From Verrucomicrobiaceae bacterium UBA7681 (GTDB lineage: Bacteria > Verrucomicrobiota > Verrucomicrobiia > Verrucomicrobiales > Verrucomicrobiaceae): 54,196 nt of DNA. How positions within the stretch are numbered: the first letter of the stretch is position 1; every line of letters starts with the position of its first letter. The notes under the pieces were generated by a model. It worked only from the letters and a program-made list of their open reading frames with translations, was not told the origin of the DNA and made no database searches. Position numbers and translations under genes: made by a program. Where the stretch lies: NCBI GenBank assembly GCA_002482965.1, contig DLGZ01000055.1, positions 25,357 through 79,552 on the forward strand, given 5' to 3'. Positions 8,717 to 17,177 of the stretch are shown in pieces.

Positions 8717-8818
8717 GCATCGCTACGCGATGCGAATGGCTGGGTGGACACGTTCCGCCTGTTCGAGGGGTGTCGCTTCGCTCAACCCCTCGCTACAGGC
8801 TGAGATGGCTCCGCCATC
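8717..8818. repeat. Right REP hairpin array beside the IS200-like remnant
   Basis: Three hairpins mirror the left array: GCATCGC-TAC-GCGATGC (8717-8733), CGAGGGGT (8764-8771) with ACCCCTCG (8785-8792), and GATGGC-TCC-GCCATC (8804-8818). The reverse complement of 8020-8121 aligns with this block, apart from a diverged stretch between the first and second hairpins. Confidence 0.8.
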
Positions 8819-8875
8819 CAGAACCTGCTGAGAAGACAGGACACGAGTTTGAATCGGCATCCGCGAACTAACCCC

Positions 8876-11410
8876 TCACTTCCACTCCGCCAGCAACGCC
8901 AGGCCTTCGCGGTTTCTTGGGGCGAGGGCGAGGGAGTCGAGGAGGTGCTGCTTGGCTTTGGGGGCGTCGGAGGGGCGGAGGAGTTCGGCGAGTTTGAAGT
9001 GGGTCTGGGCGTTGCCGGGATCGAGGATGAGGACGCGCTCGTACGAGGCGATGGCTTCGGGGGTGTCGTTGAGGGCGACGGAGGCGTCTGCGAGGGCTCT
9101 TTGTGGGGTGACTAGAAAGGGGTTCAGGGCCATGGAGCGCTGGGCATTGGCTTTGACTTCGGGCCAGCGTTTGGCTGGGACATCGAGCTCGATGAGGCGG
9201 AGGAAGGAGCTTTGGGCGCTGGAGGATTTCGCGGCGATCTGGCGGAGCACGGCGGCTTCTTCATCGGTGCGTTTCAACTGGCGCAGGGCCTGCACCTTGA
9301 GGGCGTAGCCGCTGTCTTCATCGTAGCTTTCGGGTAGCAGTTCGATGAGTTTGTCGGCGAGGGGCAGGACTTCGGACCACTTCTTGGTTTCGATCAGTGC
9401 GTCGGTTTGCTTGCGCAGGGCCCAGAGGTTGGTGGGATGCTTATTCAAATATTCGGTGAAGGAATCTGCATCGAAGGGATTGAGGTCTTCGGGCTTGGGC
9501 TCGTTCCAGTCGGCTGCGGCACCGAAGTTTTTGGCCTTGGCGATGATGTACTGGGCGAACTGCTTTTCGATCTCTTCGATGCTGCCCACGTTTGCGGCGA
9601 TGGCGTCATTGATGCGTTTGCCAGCGGCGAGTTCGTGCAGGATGCCCTGGAACTTGTCCTTGCCGAATTTCTCCAGCAGAAACTCGACGGCCTGGCTGGA
9701 CTCATAGTAGGCAAAGAGCAGATGATGCTGGGTCTTGGGTGCCATGAATGCGCCGCTGAGACGCGACATGGGGGTCAGGGTCTCTTCATCGAGCACCATG
9801 CCGCGATACCTCTCGCTCATCCACATGCCCCAGGCGGGATCGCGCTGGCGTTCTTCGTGGACGCTGATGCCTTCACTGAGCCAGCGGGGCATGCGATTTT
9901 TTGTGACGGTGAGGGTGATGACGTGGCAGAACTCATGCCAGAGGGTGCTCTCCCAATTGTTGCGGCCTTGGGCGAGACTGCCGGGGCTGTTCATGGTGAC
10001 CACGGTGCCGAAGCACACGCCTAGCATCCCCTGCCCGCCGAGCGCGCCGAAGGTGCGAATGGCGAAGTCCTGCTGCGCGCCGAAGAATTCCACCAGCACT
10101 GGGCGCTTTAAATCCATGCCGTATTTTGCACCGAGCACGGTCTTGGCATCGCGCAGGAGTGCGAGTGCGCGAGTGCCGTAGATGGGCCATTCACGCTTCG
10201 GCATTTTCAAGATGAAGTCTTCGAAGGTCTGCGTGGTGTAGCCATTCATCTCCTTCTCCAGCTTGGCGAGATTGTGCGCCTGGATGTTGTAGCCGTCCTC
10301 CTTGCGGATCATCTCCGCGACCTTCCAGGCTTCCTCTTCATCACCGAGGCGGAGCAGGTCATTGCAGAGCTGCATCTTGGCGGGCAGGTACTTCGGATCA
10401 AACTCCAGGGCCTGACGCTGGCGGGCGGCGCTTTCGGCGAAGCGATAGGCATGTGAGATGCAGCGGCCGATGGTGTGATCGACCTCGGGATTTTTCGCCC
10501 ACCGCTCCAGGGCATGCTGCCGCGCTTCTTCCATCTTGCCGGCATCGGCTTGAAACAGATACGCCACGACGGCGCGCAAGGCCCAGGCCACCGGATGTTT
10601 CTCATCCTGATCAAGCACCTGCTGGATGGCGGCTTCGGCTTCGATGAATTTTTCAGCGCTGATGAGTTGCTCCGCGCGCAGCAGGTGGGCTGCGGCGTGG
10701 TGGGGATTCAATTCGAGGGCTTGCTTCAGGCTCTCGGTGGCTTTCTCGCGGTCGCTGGATTGAAAGGCTTTGGCGAGGCCGAGGCGCAGGTCGGCGGTCT
10801 CGCCATGCGCTTTCAATCCGGCACGAAAGACATCGGCAGCGCGCTGGGAATCGTCTTTGTCGAGCGCGAGATTTCCTTCGGCGAGATACGCGGCCTCCAG
10901 CTTGGCGTCCTTGCCCTGCGCGAGTTTGAAGTACTGGGCGATGACTTTTTGTGCATCGGCCCCGAGCAGCACGGCGGCACGCCCGAGCATCACGGATTCC
11001 ATGGCGGTGCGGTCTTTGGCGGGTTTGGTTTTTGCGGCTTCGTTGAGACCTTTCAAGGCGGCAGCGGCGACATCCGCACGGCCCAGCATTTGTGCAAGGT
11101 CATGGCGGAGGAGGAGGATTTCGAAGTGACCGGGGAAGAGCACCAGGGCCTTGGCTGTTTCTTCCAGTGCCTGATCGATATGACCCATTTCGCGCAGGGC
11201 TTTGAAGCGCAGAATGCGCCAGTCGGGGGACTTAAGGCCCTTCTCAGCCGCGGCTTCGCCGATGCGCGCCACGAGTTCGTAGTCGCCGCGTGCGAGGAGT
11301 TCACCCACCGGCCCGAGGTTTTTTTCCTCGAAGATTTTTTCGAGGTCGATCTGCTGGGCGTGCGAGATCGAGATGCCCAGAAGAAGCAGAAGGAAGGAAA
11401 GCAGGCGCAT
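8876..11410 (-). CDS. Secreted TPR protein with gluzincin (peptidase MA-like) domain
   Basis: 844 residues from the ATG at 11410, which opens a clear signal peptide (MRLLSFLLLLLGISISHAQQ). Residues about 30-400 and again 620-840 read as tetratricopeptide repeats, with helix pairs such as ALKALGHIDQALEET-like units and AATHLKLAELL-like units. Between them is a zinc metallopeptidase core: HEFCH at 492-496 (HExxH) followed by WLSEGIS with Glu about 513, the HExxH...E arrangement of gluzincins. It would act outside the cytoplasm; the substrate is unknown. The gene stands alone, divergent from the vapBC pair and convergent with the upstream repeat region. An in-frame ATG further upstream (11476) would bury the signal peptide and was rejected. 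Confidence 0.8.
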   Translation of the reverse strand: MRLLSFLLLLLGISISHAQQIDLEKIFEEKNLGPVGELLARGDYELVARIGEAAAEKGLKSPDWRILRFKALREMGHIDQALEETAKALVLFPGHFEILLLRHDLAQMLGRADVAAAALKGLNEAAKTKPAKDRTAMESVMLGRAAVLLGADAQKVIAQYFKLAQGKDAKLEAAYLAEGNLALDKDDSQRAADVFRAGLKAHGETADLRLGLAKAFQSSDREKATESLKQALELNPHHAAAHLLRAEQLISAEKFIEAEAAIQQVLDQDEKHPVAWALRAVVAYLFQADAGKMEEARQHALERWAKNPEVDHTIGRCISHAYRFAESAARQRQALEFDPKYLPAKMQLCNDLLRLGDEEEAWKVAEMIRKEDGYNIQAHNLAKLEKEMNGYTTQTFEDFILKMPKREWPIYGTRALALLRDAKTVLGAKYGMDLKRPVLVEFFGAQQDFAIRTFGALGGQGMLGVCFGTVVTMNSPGSLAQGRNNWESTLWHEFCHVITLTVTKNRMPRWLSEGISVHEERQRDPAWGMWMSERYRGMVLDEETLTPMSRLSGAFMAPKTQHHLLFAYYESSQAVEFLLEKFGKDKFQGILHELAAGKRINDAIAANVGSIEEIEKQFAQYIIAKAKNFGAAADWNEPKPEDLNPFDADSFTEYLNKHPTNLWALRKQTDALIETKKWSEVLPLADKLIELLPESYDEDSGYALKVQALRQLKRTDEEAAVLRQIAAKSSSAQSSFLRLIELDVPAKRWPEVKANAQRSMALNPFLVTPQRALADASVALNDTPEAIASYERVLILDPGNAQTHFKLAELLRPSDAPKAKQHLLDSLALAPRNREGLALLAEWK

Positions 11411-11524
11411 GGATTCAAATCGTGTCCAAACAGCTGGTTCTCGCATGAGTTGTGGCTTGTGTCGTGTTCCTTCCACAGTAAAAAAGCTTTGGATTCCTGG
11501 TTGGAGCGCAACAGCGATGCACAG

Positions 11525-11553
11525 TTGACACCCGATTACCCATTAGAGATACT
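11525..11553 (+). promoter_or_regulatory. Candidate promoter of the first vapBC pair
   Basis: TTGACA at 11525-11530, a 17-bp spacer, and GATACT at 11548-11553 (four of six matches to TATAAT). The -10 ends six bases before the antitoxin ATG at 11560, which leaves no room for a leader or Shine-Dalgarno site. Confidence 0.6.
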
Positions 11554-11559
11554 GCGCTC

Positions 11560-11793
11560 ATGAGCACACTGATAGAAATCGAAAGCGCCGTGTCTTCATT
11601 GCCGCCCACTCAACAGCGGACCCTGCTCGCGTGGCTGCAATCACTTGTTGAGGCAGGAGCGCCCACGGTTCCACAACGTCAGACGCGCCGCGAAGCATGG
11701 GTGCAAAAGCTGGCGGAGCGTCGGCAACGCGGAGCTACTGGCACGAGCGGCACGCCGCTCCAGCAAATCATGGACGACCTGCGCGGAGCCTGA
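11560..11793 (+). CDS. VapB-like antitoxin (77 aa)
   Basis: A small protein starting MSTLIEIESAVSSLPPTQQRTLLAWLQ, resembling the N-terminal 'I..i..av..L...e...l..wL' helix of short antitoxins paired with PIN toxins. The C-terminal half is basic with a GTPLQQIMDDLRG tail. I cannot assign a precise antitoxin family. It lies six bases before a PIN-domain toxin, and that neighbour is the main support for the call. Confidence 0.75.
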   Translation: MSTLIEIESAVSSLPPTQQRTLLAWLQSLVEAGAPTVPQRQTRREAWVQKLAERRQRGATGTSGTPLQQIMDDLRGA

Positions 11794-11799
11794 ACACTC

Positions 11800-12234
11800 A
11801 TGGCGCACTGGGATACATCAGGCCTGCTGAAGCTGTTTTTGTCAGAGGCTGACAGCCCTGTCTATGCCGCGCTGGCAGCAGCAGGCGGGGTGCCGTTGAC
11901 GGCCTTTATCGGAAGACACGAGGCGAGAACGGCCTTCCTCCGGCGCGAGAGTGAGGGTGCTTTGCCGACGGGTGAGGCGGATCTGCTTTATCAAGACCTT
12001 CTCATGGACATTGCCAATGGTGACATCAAGGAGGTGTCGTTGACACCGGCTCTGGAGACTGAATACGGCGAGGTCTTGCGGCAATGCCTGCTGCACGCGC
12101 CACCCGTGTTTGTGCGCACAAACGATGCCCTCCATCTCGCCTCTGCCCGGCTGCAGGGAGAGAAAGAATTTGTCTCCGCTGATTTTCGTCAGCGTGCGGC
12201 AGCTGTGCATCTGGGCTTCACGGTGCTGCCGTAA
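11800..12234 (+). CDS. PIN-domain ribonuclease toxin (VapC-like, 144 aa)
   Basis: Carries the acidic residues of a PIN nuclease site: D5 in HWDTSGLLK, E41 in RHEARTAF, D109 in TNDALHLASA and D128 in FVSADFRQ. VapC toxins cleave structured RNA, typically tRNA or the 23S sarcin-ricin loop, in a Mg2+-dependent way. Its length is normal. The gene follows its antitoxin directly and converges on the HEAT/redox gene, with 94 bp between their stops. Confidence 0.9.
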   Translation: MAHWDTSGLLKLFLSEADSPVYAALAAAGGVPLTAFIGRHEARTAFLRRESEGALPTGEADLLYQDLLMDIANGDIKEVSLTPALETEYGEVLRQCLLHAPPVFVRTNDALHLASARLQGEKEFVSADFRQRAAAVHLGFTVLP

Positions 12235-12328
12235 ATTGCCAGGCCCCATGCTGGGCCCGTTCGCCGAAACACATGTCCTCGCCAGACGCATATTCCCGCT
12301 CGTTTTCCGCCGTTTGGCAGCGCAGCGA

Positions 12329-15300
12329 TCACGCCACGAGCAACACGATCCAGAGGGCGAGGAAGAGGAGGGCGGTGGCGAAGCGGACGGTGACGGTGTG
12401 GCGTTTTTGGAATTCGATGAGGGACTCGCTGGTCATGCCGAGCCAGGCGAGGATGAAGATGGCGATCAGGGGCAGGACGAAGGCGATGTTGTAGAGAAGC
12501 AGGTAGGCGACGGCACCGAGGCTGCCTTGTTTCATCATGTAGATGATGGTGGGCAGGTAAACCTGGCCGGTGCAGGCGAGCTCAAGGAGGCTGATGATGA
12601 TGCCGCTGACGAAGGCGGCGATGACGAAGCGTGAGCTTTTTGTCTGTGTGCGGATGACGCCGCGAATGCGGGTCTTTAGAAATTCGGGCAGTTGCAGGGT
12701 GGCGTCTCCCATGCGGCCGCGCCAGGCGCGGAGGCCGTCGCGGAAGCTGAGCCATGCGAGGAGGAGGGCGACGAAGGCGAGAAGGCGGTTCAGCCAGATG
12801 CGCACCCAGGCGAAGGCTTCCAGCTTGGCGACGAGATGGCTCAGGCCGAGACCGACGGCGAAGTAGGCGAGGAACACGGCGGTGATGAATGCGGCACCGA
12901 CCATGAGGATCTCGCGCGGGCTGCGGCGTGCGATGCGGAGGTAGCTGAGGAAGAAGATGATGGTGGCAAAGGCGCAGGGATTGATGCCGTCCAGCAATCC
13001 GGCCAGCGCGACCCAGCCAATGCTGAAGCGATCAAAGCGCTGGGCGATCTCGGCACCGGCCTCGGCGCGCTCGGTTTCGGCGACGCGATACCAGGTGTCA
13101 TCGGGGGCCTGCTCGGTGGTCTTTTCGATGAGGCGCTGCAGGGCATTGAAGGTGACGGCGTTTTTCACCAAAGAACCAGCCTGGGTGAAAACGGCGGGCG
13201 TCACTTGATGGAGTTCTGGCGATACCTTGAAACGGGCGCAGAGGGCTTCGTTGAGCTCCGCGCCGTCGCTGCGCTCGACGTTGTATTCTTCCAATGCGAG
13301 TGGTTGAGCCTCGTGAATGCTGCGCAGCATGTCGCGGATGCGCTCGCAGTCTTTGCAGCCGGGTTTGTAGAAGAACAAAACGCGCACGGGACCGGTCTGG
13401 GTGATGGCGGCTGCTGGTGCGGCGGTCGGTTTGGCTGCGGGTGCCGGGCTGGGGGCGGGTGTGCTGGTCTTCACCAGGCTGGCGAAGCTGGGGAGCACCC
13501 AGTCGAGCTTATTCTGAGCATCGGGATTCAGCCGATCCTGCATGCGCTTCCATAGAGCTTCATCGAACCGTTTTTTCTCAACCTGATCGAGCAGGAAACC
13601 ATACTGCGGTGAAAGCATGAGATTGGAGGTTTCCAAAAAGGGCTCCAGAAGCTGGTTGCGCTCATCATTGTCAGTGATGCCGGAGAGGGCTTCGCGCAGG
13701 GCCAGGGGCTCGACTCTGTGCCCATGGGCGAGGAGCGTGAGCATGGACTGGAGCTTCACCTGCACATCCGTGTCGCGGGTGAGTTTCTCCAGCAGCGGCG
13801 TGATCGCCTCGGGAATGGAGTACACTCTGGAACGCTGCTGGTAGGGCACGGTCTCCTGCTCATAATCACGCTCGCCAAACCACACGCGCCAGTGGTCGTT
13901 GCCATCGGTTTTGAGGTACGCCGCCGCCAGCACCTCACGCACACGCGGGGAGCTGTCTGCGGCCACCTGCGCGGCTTTGGATTCAAACTCTTCGCGATCC
14001 AGCCGCAGCAGGGCATGCCACGCAGCGCGGCGCTGCCAGACATTCGGAGTGACCAGTGCGGCATCGACGAGGGGTTTGCCATCTGCTTTGGCGATGGTGC
14101 CCAGCAGCACGAGGGCCAGTGTTTTGGATTCTTCCTTGGCCCCGGGCTGAGTGAGCATTTCGGTGCTCCATGCCTGCATGGCCGCCCGCATCGTGGGCTT
14201 CTCGGTCGCATTGGCGAGACTGTAATCGTAGGCATCCACGGCCTCCAGTTTTCCTTCCGGACGGTTCACTTCCGCCAGCAGCAGCTTCATCCAGTAGGCC
14301 TTTTCCTGGCGGAGTGCCGCACCGACTGCGATCCCGCGCACCTCGGGTGATTCATCCTGCAGGAGCGCGCGCAGCAGGGCGATGCCGGGCTTCTGCGAAA
14401 TGACGTTTCCTGAACTGCTCATCGACTCCGCCAGACGGGTGCGCTGGTGGGGCTCCAGCTCAGGCAGCAGCCGGAGGATTTCTTCGATTGCACGCCGCTG
14501 ACCGCCGCAGGCAAGCTGCAGGGCCGCATTGAACGCCAGCTCCGGACTTTCCTTCTGCAGCATGGCCTGCACGAACTCGTCGTGAAATTCCTTTTCCAGC
14601 GGCCGCCACTCACGTTTTTCCAGCACGGCATTCTGGGCCGACGGCTTTGTGGCAGGCGCTTCGACAGGAACGCCGAATGCGATATAAACAGCCTCCTGGG
14701 CGGCATTGCGTGGCGGTGGCTCGCGCAGGATTTGCGCGAAGATATTCTCCGCAGCGCCAGCGGGCATGCCGTCTTCATCATCGGTTTCTTTGACCAGGGC
14801 ATCGTAGAAATTAAACTGCCCCGGCTGCATGCCTTCCATCATGGCGATCTTGCCCTCCACATCTGCCTGGTGCAGGGCTTCAAAGACGCGCTTTTTATCC
14901 TCCTCTGCCCACATGGCTCCAGCGAGGCATTGAATGGCCATGCTGCGCACGTCTGGATCGCGATGCGTGGAAAGGGTGCGGATGATGTTCAGCGCTTGGA
15001 GCGCGGTCTCATGCCTTTTATTATCTCCACCGAAAACGGAGTTGGTGCCACTCGACATGGCCGCGTGCAATTCGATTTGTTCGCCGTCATGCCCCGCATG
15101 CTGGCCGAAGGCGCGCAGCACACCGAGGAGAGACTCGCCGGACTTGTCTGGCAGCACCTTCACGAGTTCCGGGGGAAGCAGGCGGCCCATGCGGACGATG
15201 GCGTCGGTGGCGGGACCGAGCAGAGTGTCATCTGCCAGGGCCATCTTGGTGATGAGGGGCACGGCGTTGTCCAGCTTCATGTCCGCTGCGGCCTTCATGG

Positions 15301-16510
15301 CGGCGTAGCGGACGAACTCGTCCTTGTCGCTGAAGGCAGCGGTCACGGCGGGGCCTGCTTTGGAGACTTTCAGTTTCCCTACATACTCCAGCGCCGCCAC
15401 GCGCACGCGCCAGCGTGGATCGGCGATGCAGGGCATGACGCCGTCTTTGCCCGCGTTTGAGTGGCCGTCTGAGAGGGCATTGAGAGCAGCGACCAGCAGG
15501 TCCTCGTTCTTCGAGGTCATGAAACTGGCGATCATGGCTGCACCGCGATCTGACTGGGTGCTGACGCGCCGCAGCACGGCCTGGATGACATTTTGATCTG
15601 TCTCGGTCTTCAGGCGCTCCTGCACGAGATCATAGACGGACTCACCGCCGGCGAGGATCAGGGCATCCATGGCGGCCTCGCGAATCAGTGCATCTTCGTG
15701 GGTCAGGAACTCGGCCAGGATGGGCACTGCCTTGCTGCGGCAGCGTGGCAGCGGCTGCATGGCGGTGAGTTTTTGATCTCGCGTGCCGAAGACCAGATCA
15801 CGCGAGAGGCGCAGGGCGTCCTTCGGCAGAGCCTCGGCGATGACGATGCGGTACTGGGTCTGCTTCACCTTGGCGCGCACGCCTTCAGTGAGCTGGGGTG
15901 TGTCATGCAGGTACTGCTCCAAGAAGGCCACGGACTGCATACCAGACTGTGCCATGGCTTCATAGGCACGCTCCTGCTTGCCGACATCGCCGCCCACGAC
16001 ATCCACCAGATAGACGCGCATGCGGGCTTCATCGAAGGCGGGGGCCACTTTGGGTTCTTCCACTGGCTTCTTGCCGGTGGCCCAGGCCTGCCACAGCTTC
16101 AGAGCCTCCTGGCTTTTGGCTTCCAGCGGCGACCATGGATCAAAGGTGGAATCTTGATTGGTGCGCTCTTCCAGGATTTCCAGCGCGCCCATGCGCACGG
16201 CAAACTGCGGGTGGGTGAGCAGAGACACGGTGATCTCTGAGGGAAAGGGCTTGGCGGCTGCCGCGTAGCCGCGCAGTCCCACGTGCAGACCGCAGGCTTC
16301 GCAGACCACGGCCCACTGCTCGGGCGTGGGCTTGAGGTCGTCCTCGCGCATGGCATCCAGCGTGGCTGCGGCGGCGCGGAGTTTCGGATTCAGCTCGCTG
16401 GCATCCACGCGCACGCGCTCCGGCCCGGCATCGAGCACAGGGCGGTCCTGGGCCTGCGCGAGCAGACCCGAGAGCAGCAGGCATGTGGCGATTTCAATGC
16501 AGCAGCGCAT
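12329..16510 (-). CDS. HEAT-repeat / thioredoxin-like / CcdA-like membrane fusion protein (1393 aa)
   Basis: A signal peptide (MRCCIEIATCLLLSGLLAQAQ) is followed by about 1000 residues of HEAT-type helical repeats (for example DPDVRSMAIQCLAGAMW, DEFVRYAAMKAAADMKL, SPEVRGIAVGAALRQ). After an Ala/Pro-rich linker comes a thioredoxin-like segment VRVLFFYKPGCKDC with cysteines at about 1052 and 1055. The C-terminal 220 residues form roughly six membrane spans of the CcdA/DsbD type, with NPCAFATIIFF (Cys about 1179) and ELACTGQVYLP (Cys about 1313), the two membrane cysteines of that family. DsbD-like proteins pass electrons from cytoplasmic thioredoxin to periplasmic disulfides. It is the last gene of the MoxR operon and overlaps the DUF4159 gene by 17 bp. 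The target of the relay is unknown. Confidence 0.85.
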   Translation of the reverse strand: MRCCIEIATCLLLSGLLAQAQDRPVLDAGPERVRVDASELNPKLRAAAATLDAMREDDLKPTPEQWAVVCEACGLHVGLRGYAAAAKPFPSEITVSLLTHPQFAVRMGALEILEERTNQDSTFDPWSPLEAKSQEALKLWQAWATGKKPVEEPKVAPAFDEARMRVYLVDVVGGDVGKQERAYEAMAQSGMQSVAFLEQYLHDTPQLTEGVRAKVKQTQYRIVIAEALPKDALRLSRDLVFGTRDQKLTAMQPLPRCRSKAVPILAEFLTHEDALIREAAMDALILAGGESVYDLVQERLKTETDQNVIQAVLRRVSTQSDRGAAMIASFMTSKNEDLLVAALNALSDGHSNAGKDGVMPCIADPRWRVRVAALEYVGKLKVSKAGPAVTAAFSDKDEFVRYAAMKAAADMKLDNAVPLITKMALADDTLLGPATDAIVRMGRLLPPELVKVLPDKSGESLLGVLRAFGQHAGHDGEQIELHAAMSSGTNSVFGGDNKRHETALQALNIIRTLSTHRDPDVRSMAIQCLAGAMWAEEDKKRVFEALHQADVEGKIAMMEGMQPGQFNFYDALVKETDDEDGMPAGAAENIFAQILREPPPRNAAQEAVYIAFGVPVEAPATKPSAQNAVLEKREWRPLEKEFHDEFVQAMLQKESPELAFNAALQLACGGQRRAIEEILRLLPELEPHQRTRLAESMSSSGNVISQKPGIALLRALLQDESPEVRGIAVGAALRQEKAYWMKLLLAEVNRPEGKLEAVDAYDYSLANATEKPTMRAAMQAWSTEMLTQPGAKEESKTLALVLLGTIAKADGKPLVDAALVTPNVWQRRAAWHALLRLDREEFESKAAQVAADSSPRVREVLAAAYLKTDGNDHWRVWFGERDYEQETVPYQQRSRVYSIPEAITPLLEKLTRDTDVQVKLQSMLTLLAHGHRVEPLALREALSGITDNDERNQLLEPFLETSNLMLSPQYGFLLDQVEKKRFDEALWKRMQDRLNPDAQNKLDWVLPSFASLVKTSTPAPSPAPAAKPTAAPAAAITQTGPVRVLFFYKPGCKDCERIRDMLRSIHEAQPLALEEYNVERSDGAELNEALCARFKVSPELHQVTPAVFTQAGSLVKNAVTFNALQRLIEKTTEQAPDDTWYRVAETERAEAGAEIAQRFDRFSIGWVALAGLLDGINPCAFATIIFFLSYLRIARRSPREILMVGAAFITAVFLAYFAVGLGLSHLVAKLEAFAWVRIWLNRLLAFVALLLAWLSFRDGLRAWRGRMGDATLQLPEFLKTRIRGVIRTQTKSSRFVIAAFVSGIIISLLELACTGQVYLPTIIYMMKQGSLGAVAYLLLYNIAFVLPLIAIFILAWLGMTSESLIEFQKRHTVTVRFATALLFLALWIVLLVA

Positions 16511-17177
16511 AGGCGACGATGTTCACGTTCACTTCGAGTGAATTGCCGATTTCATTGCCACCGCAGCAGCAGCAGCCGCTGGTGTTGGCGGTGTTGTTCA
16601 GGCCCTGGCCGGAGTAAATGACGACGAGCCGGCCATTGTGCTCCACGCCTTCCAGCTTGGCCTCGCCGCTGGATTTGGAGAGCTTCATTTTATCCAGTTC
16701 GTACACGGTGCGGAAGAGGGCATGGGTGCTGGCGATTGCTTTCATGGGCGTCTTTGCCATGACCTTTTTCATCTCGCGGCGGAAGGCGTTGTCCCAGTCT
16801 TTGTTGGAGCATCCGGCACTGGCGAGGAGGAAGCCGCCGTTGCTGAGATACTTCTGCAGATTCTCGCGCTCGCGCTGGCTGAGGGTGAAGTCCCCTTCCC
16901 CGGTCATGACGACAAAGGGAAAGGAGAAGAGGTCATCCGCGCCCATCTTCACAAACTTGAAACGGCGCTCTGTGGCGATACTGGTCTTCTGCTGCACGCG
17001 GCTCAGAAACTCATCGCTGAAACAGCGGGAGGTTTTGGTGCCTGCGTAGATGAGCATGCCGCACTGGATGGCGCCGTCTTTGGCGATGAGGGCGCTCTGG
17101 GTGAAGAGGGAGAGAATGACGAGCACCTGCCACCAGTTCGTTCTCGTTTTCGTTTGATGATTCGTCATTCGATTCAT
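16494..17177 (-). CDS. DUF4159 domain protein (227 aa)
   Basis: An N-terminal hydrophobic segment (WWQVLVILSLFTQSALIA) suggests export. The body fits DUF4159, a class I glutamine-amidotransferase-like fold, with RFKFVKMGADDLFSFPFVVMTGEGDFTLSQRERENLQKYLSNGGFLLASAGC. It lacks obvious amidotransferase chemistry. The C-terminus has four consecutive cysteines (SGCCCCGGNEIGNS) before the NVNIVAYALLH end. DUF4159 proteins commonly sit with MoxR/DUF58/VWA genes, as here. It starts with an ATGA overlap on the upstream gene and ends 17 bp inside the HEAT/redox gene. Confidence 0.85.
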   Translation of the reverse strand: MNRMTNHQTKTRTNWWQVLVILSLFTQSALIAKDGAIQCGMLIYAGTKTSRCFSDEFLSRVQQKTSIATERRFKFVKMGADDLFSFPFVVMTGEGDFTLSQRERENLQKYLSNGGFLLASAGCSNKDWDNAFRREMKKVMAKTPMKAIASTHALFRTVYELDKMKLSKSSGEAKLEGVEHNGRLVVIYSGQGLNNTANTSGCCCCGGNEIGNSLEVNVNIVAYALLH

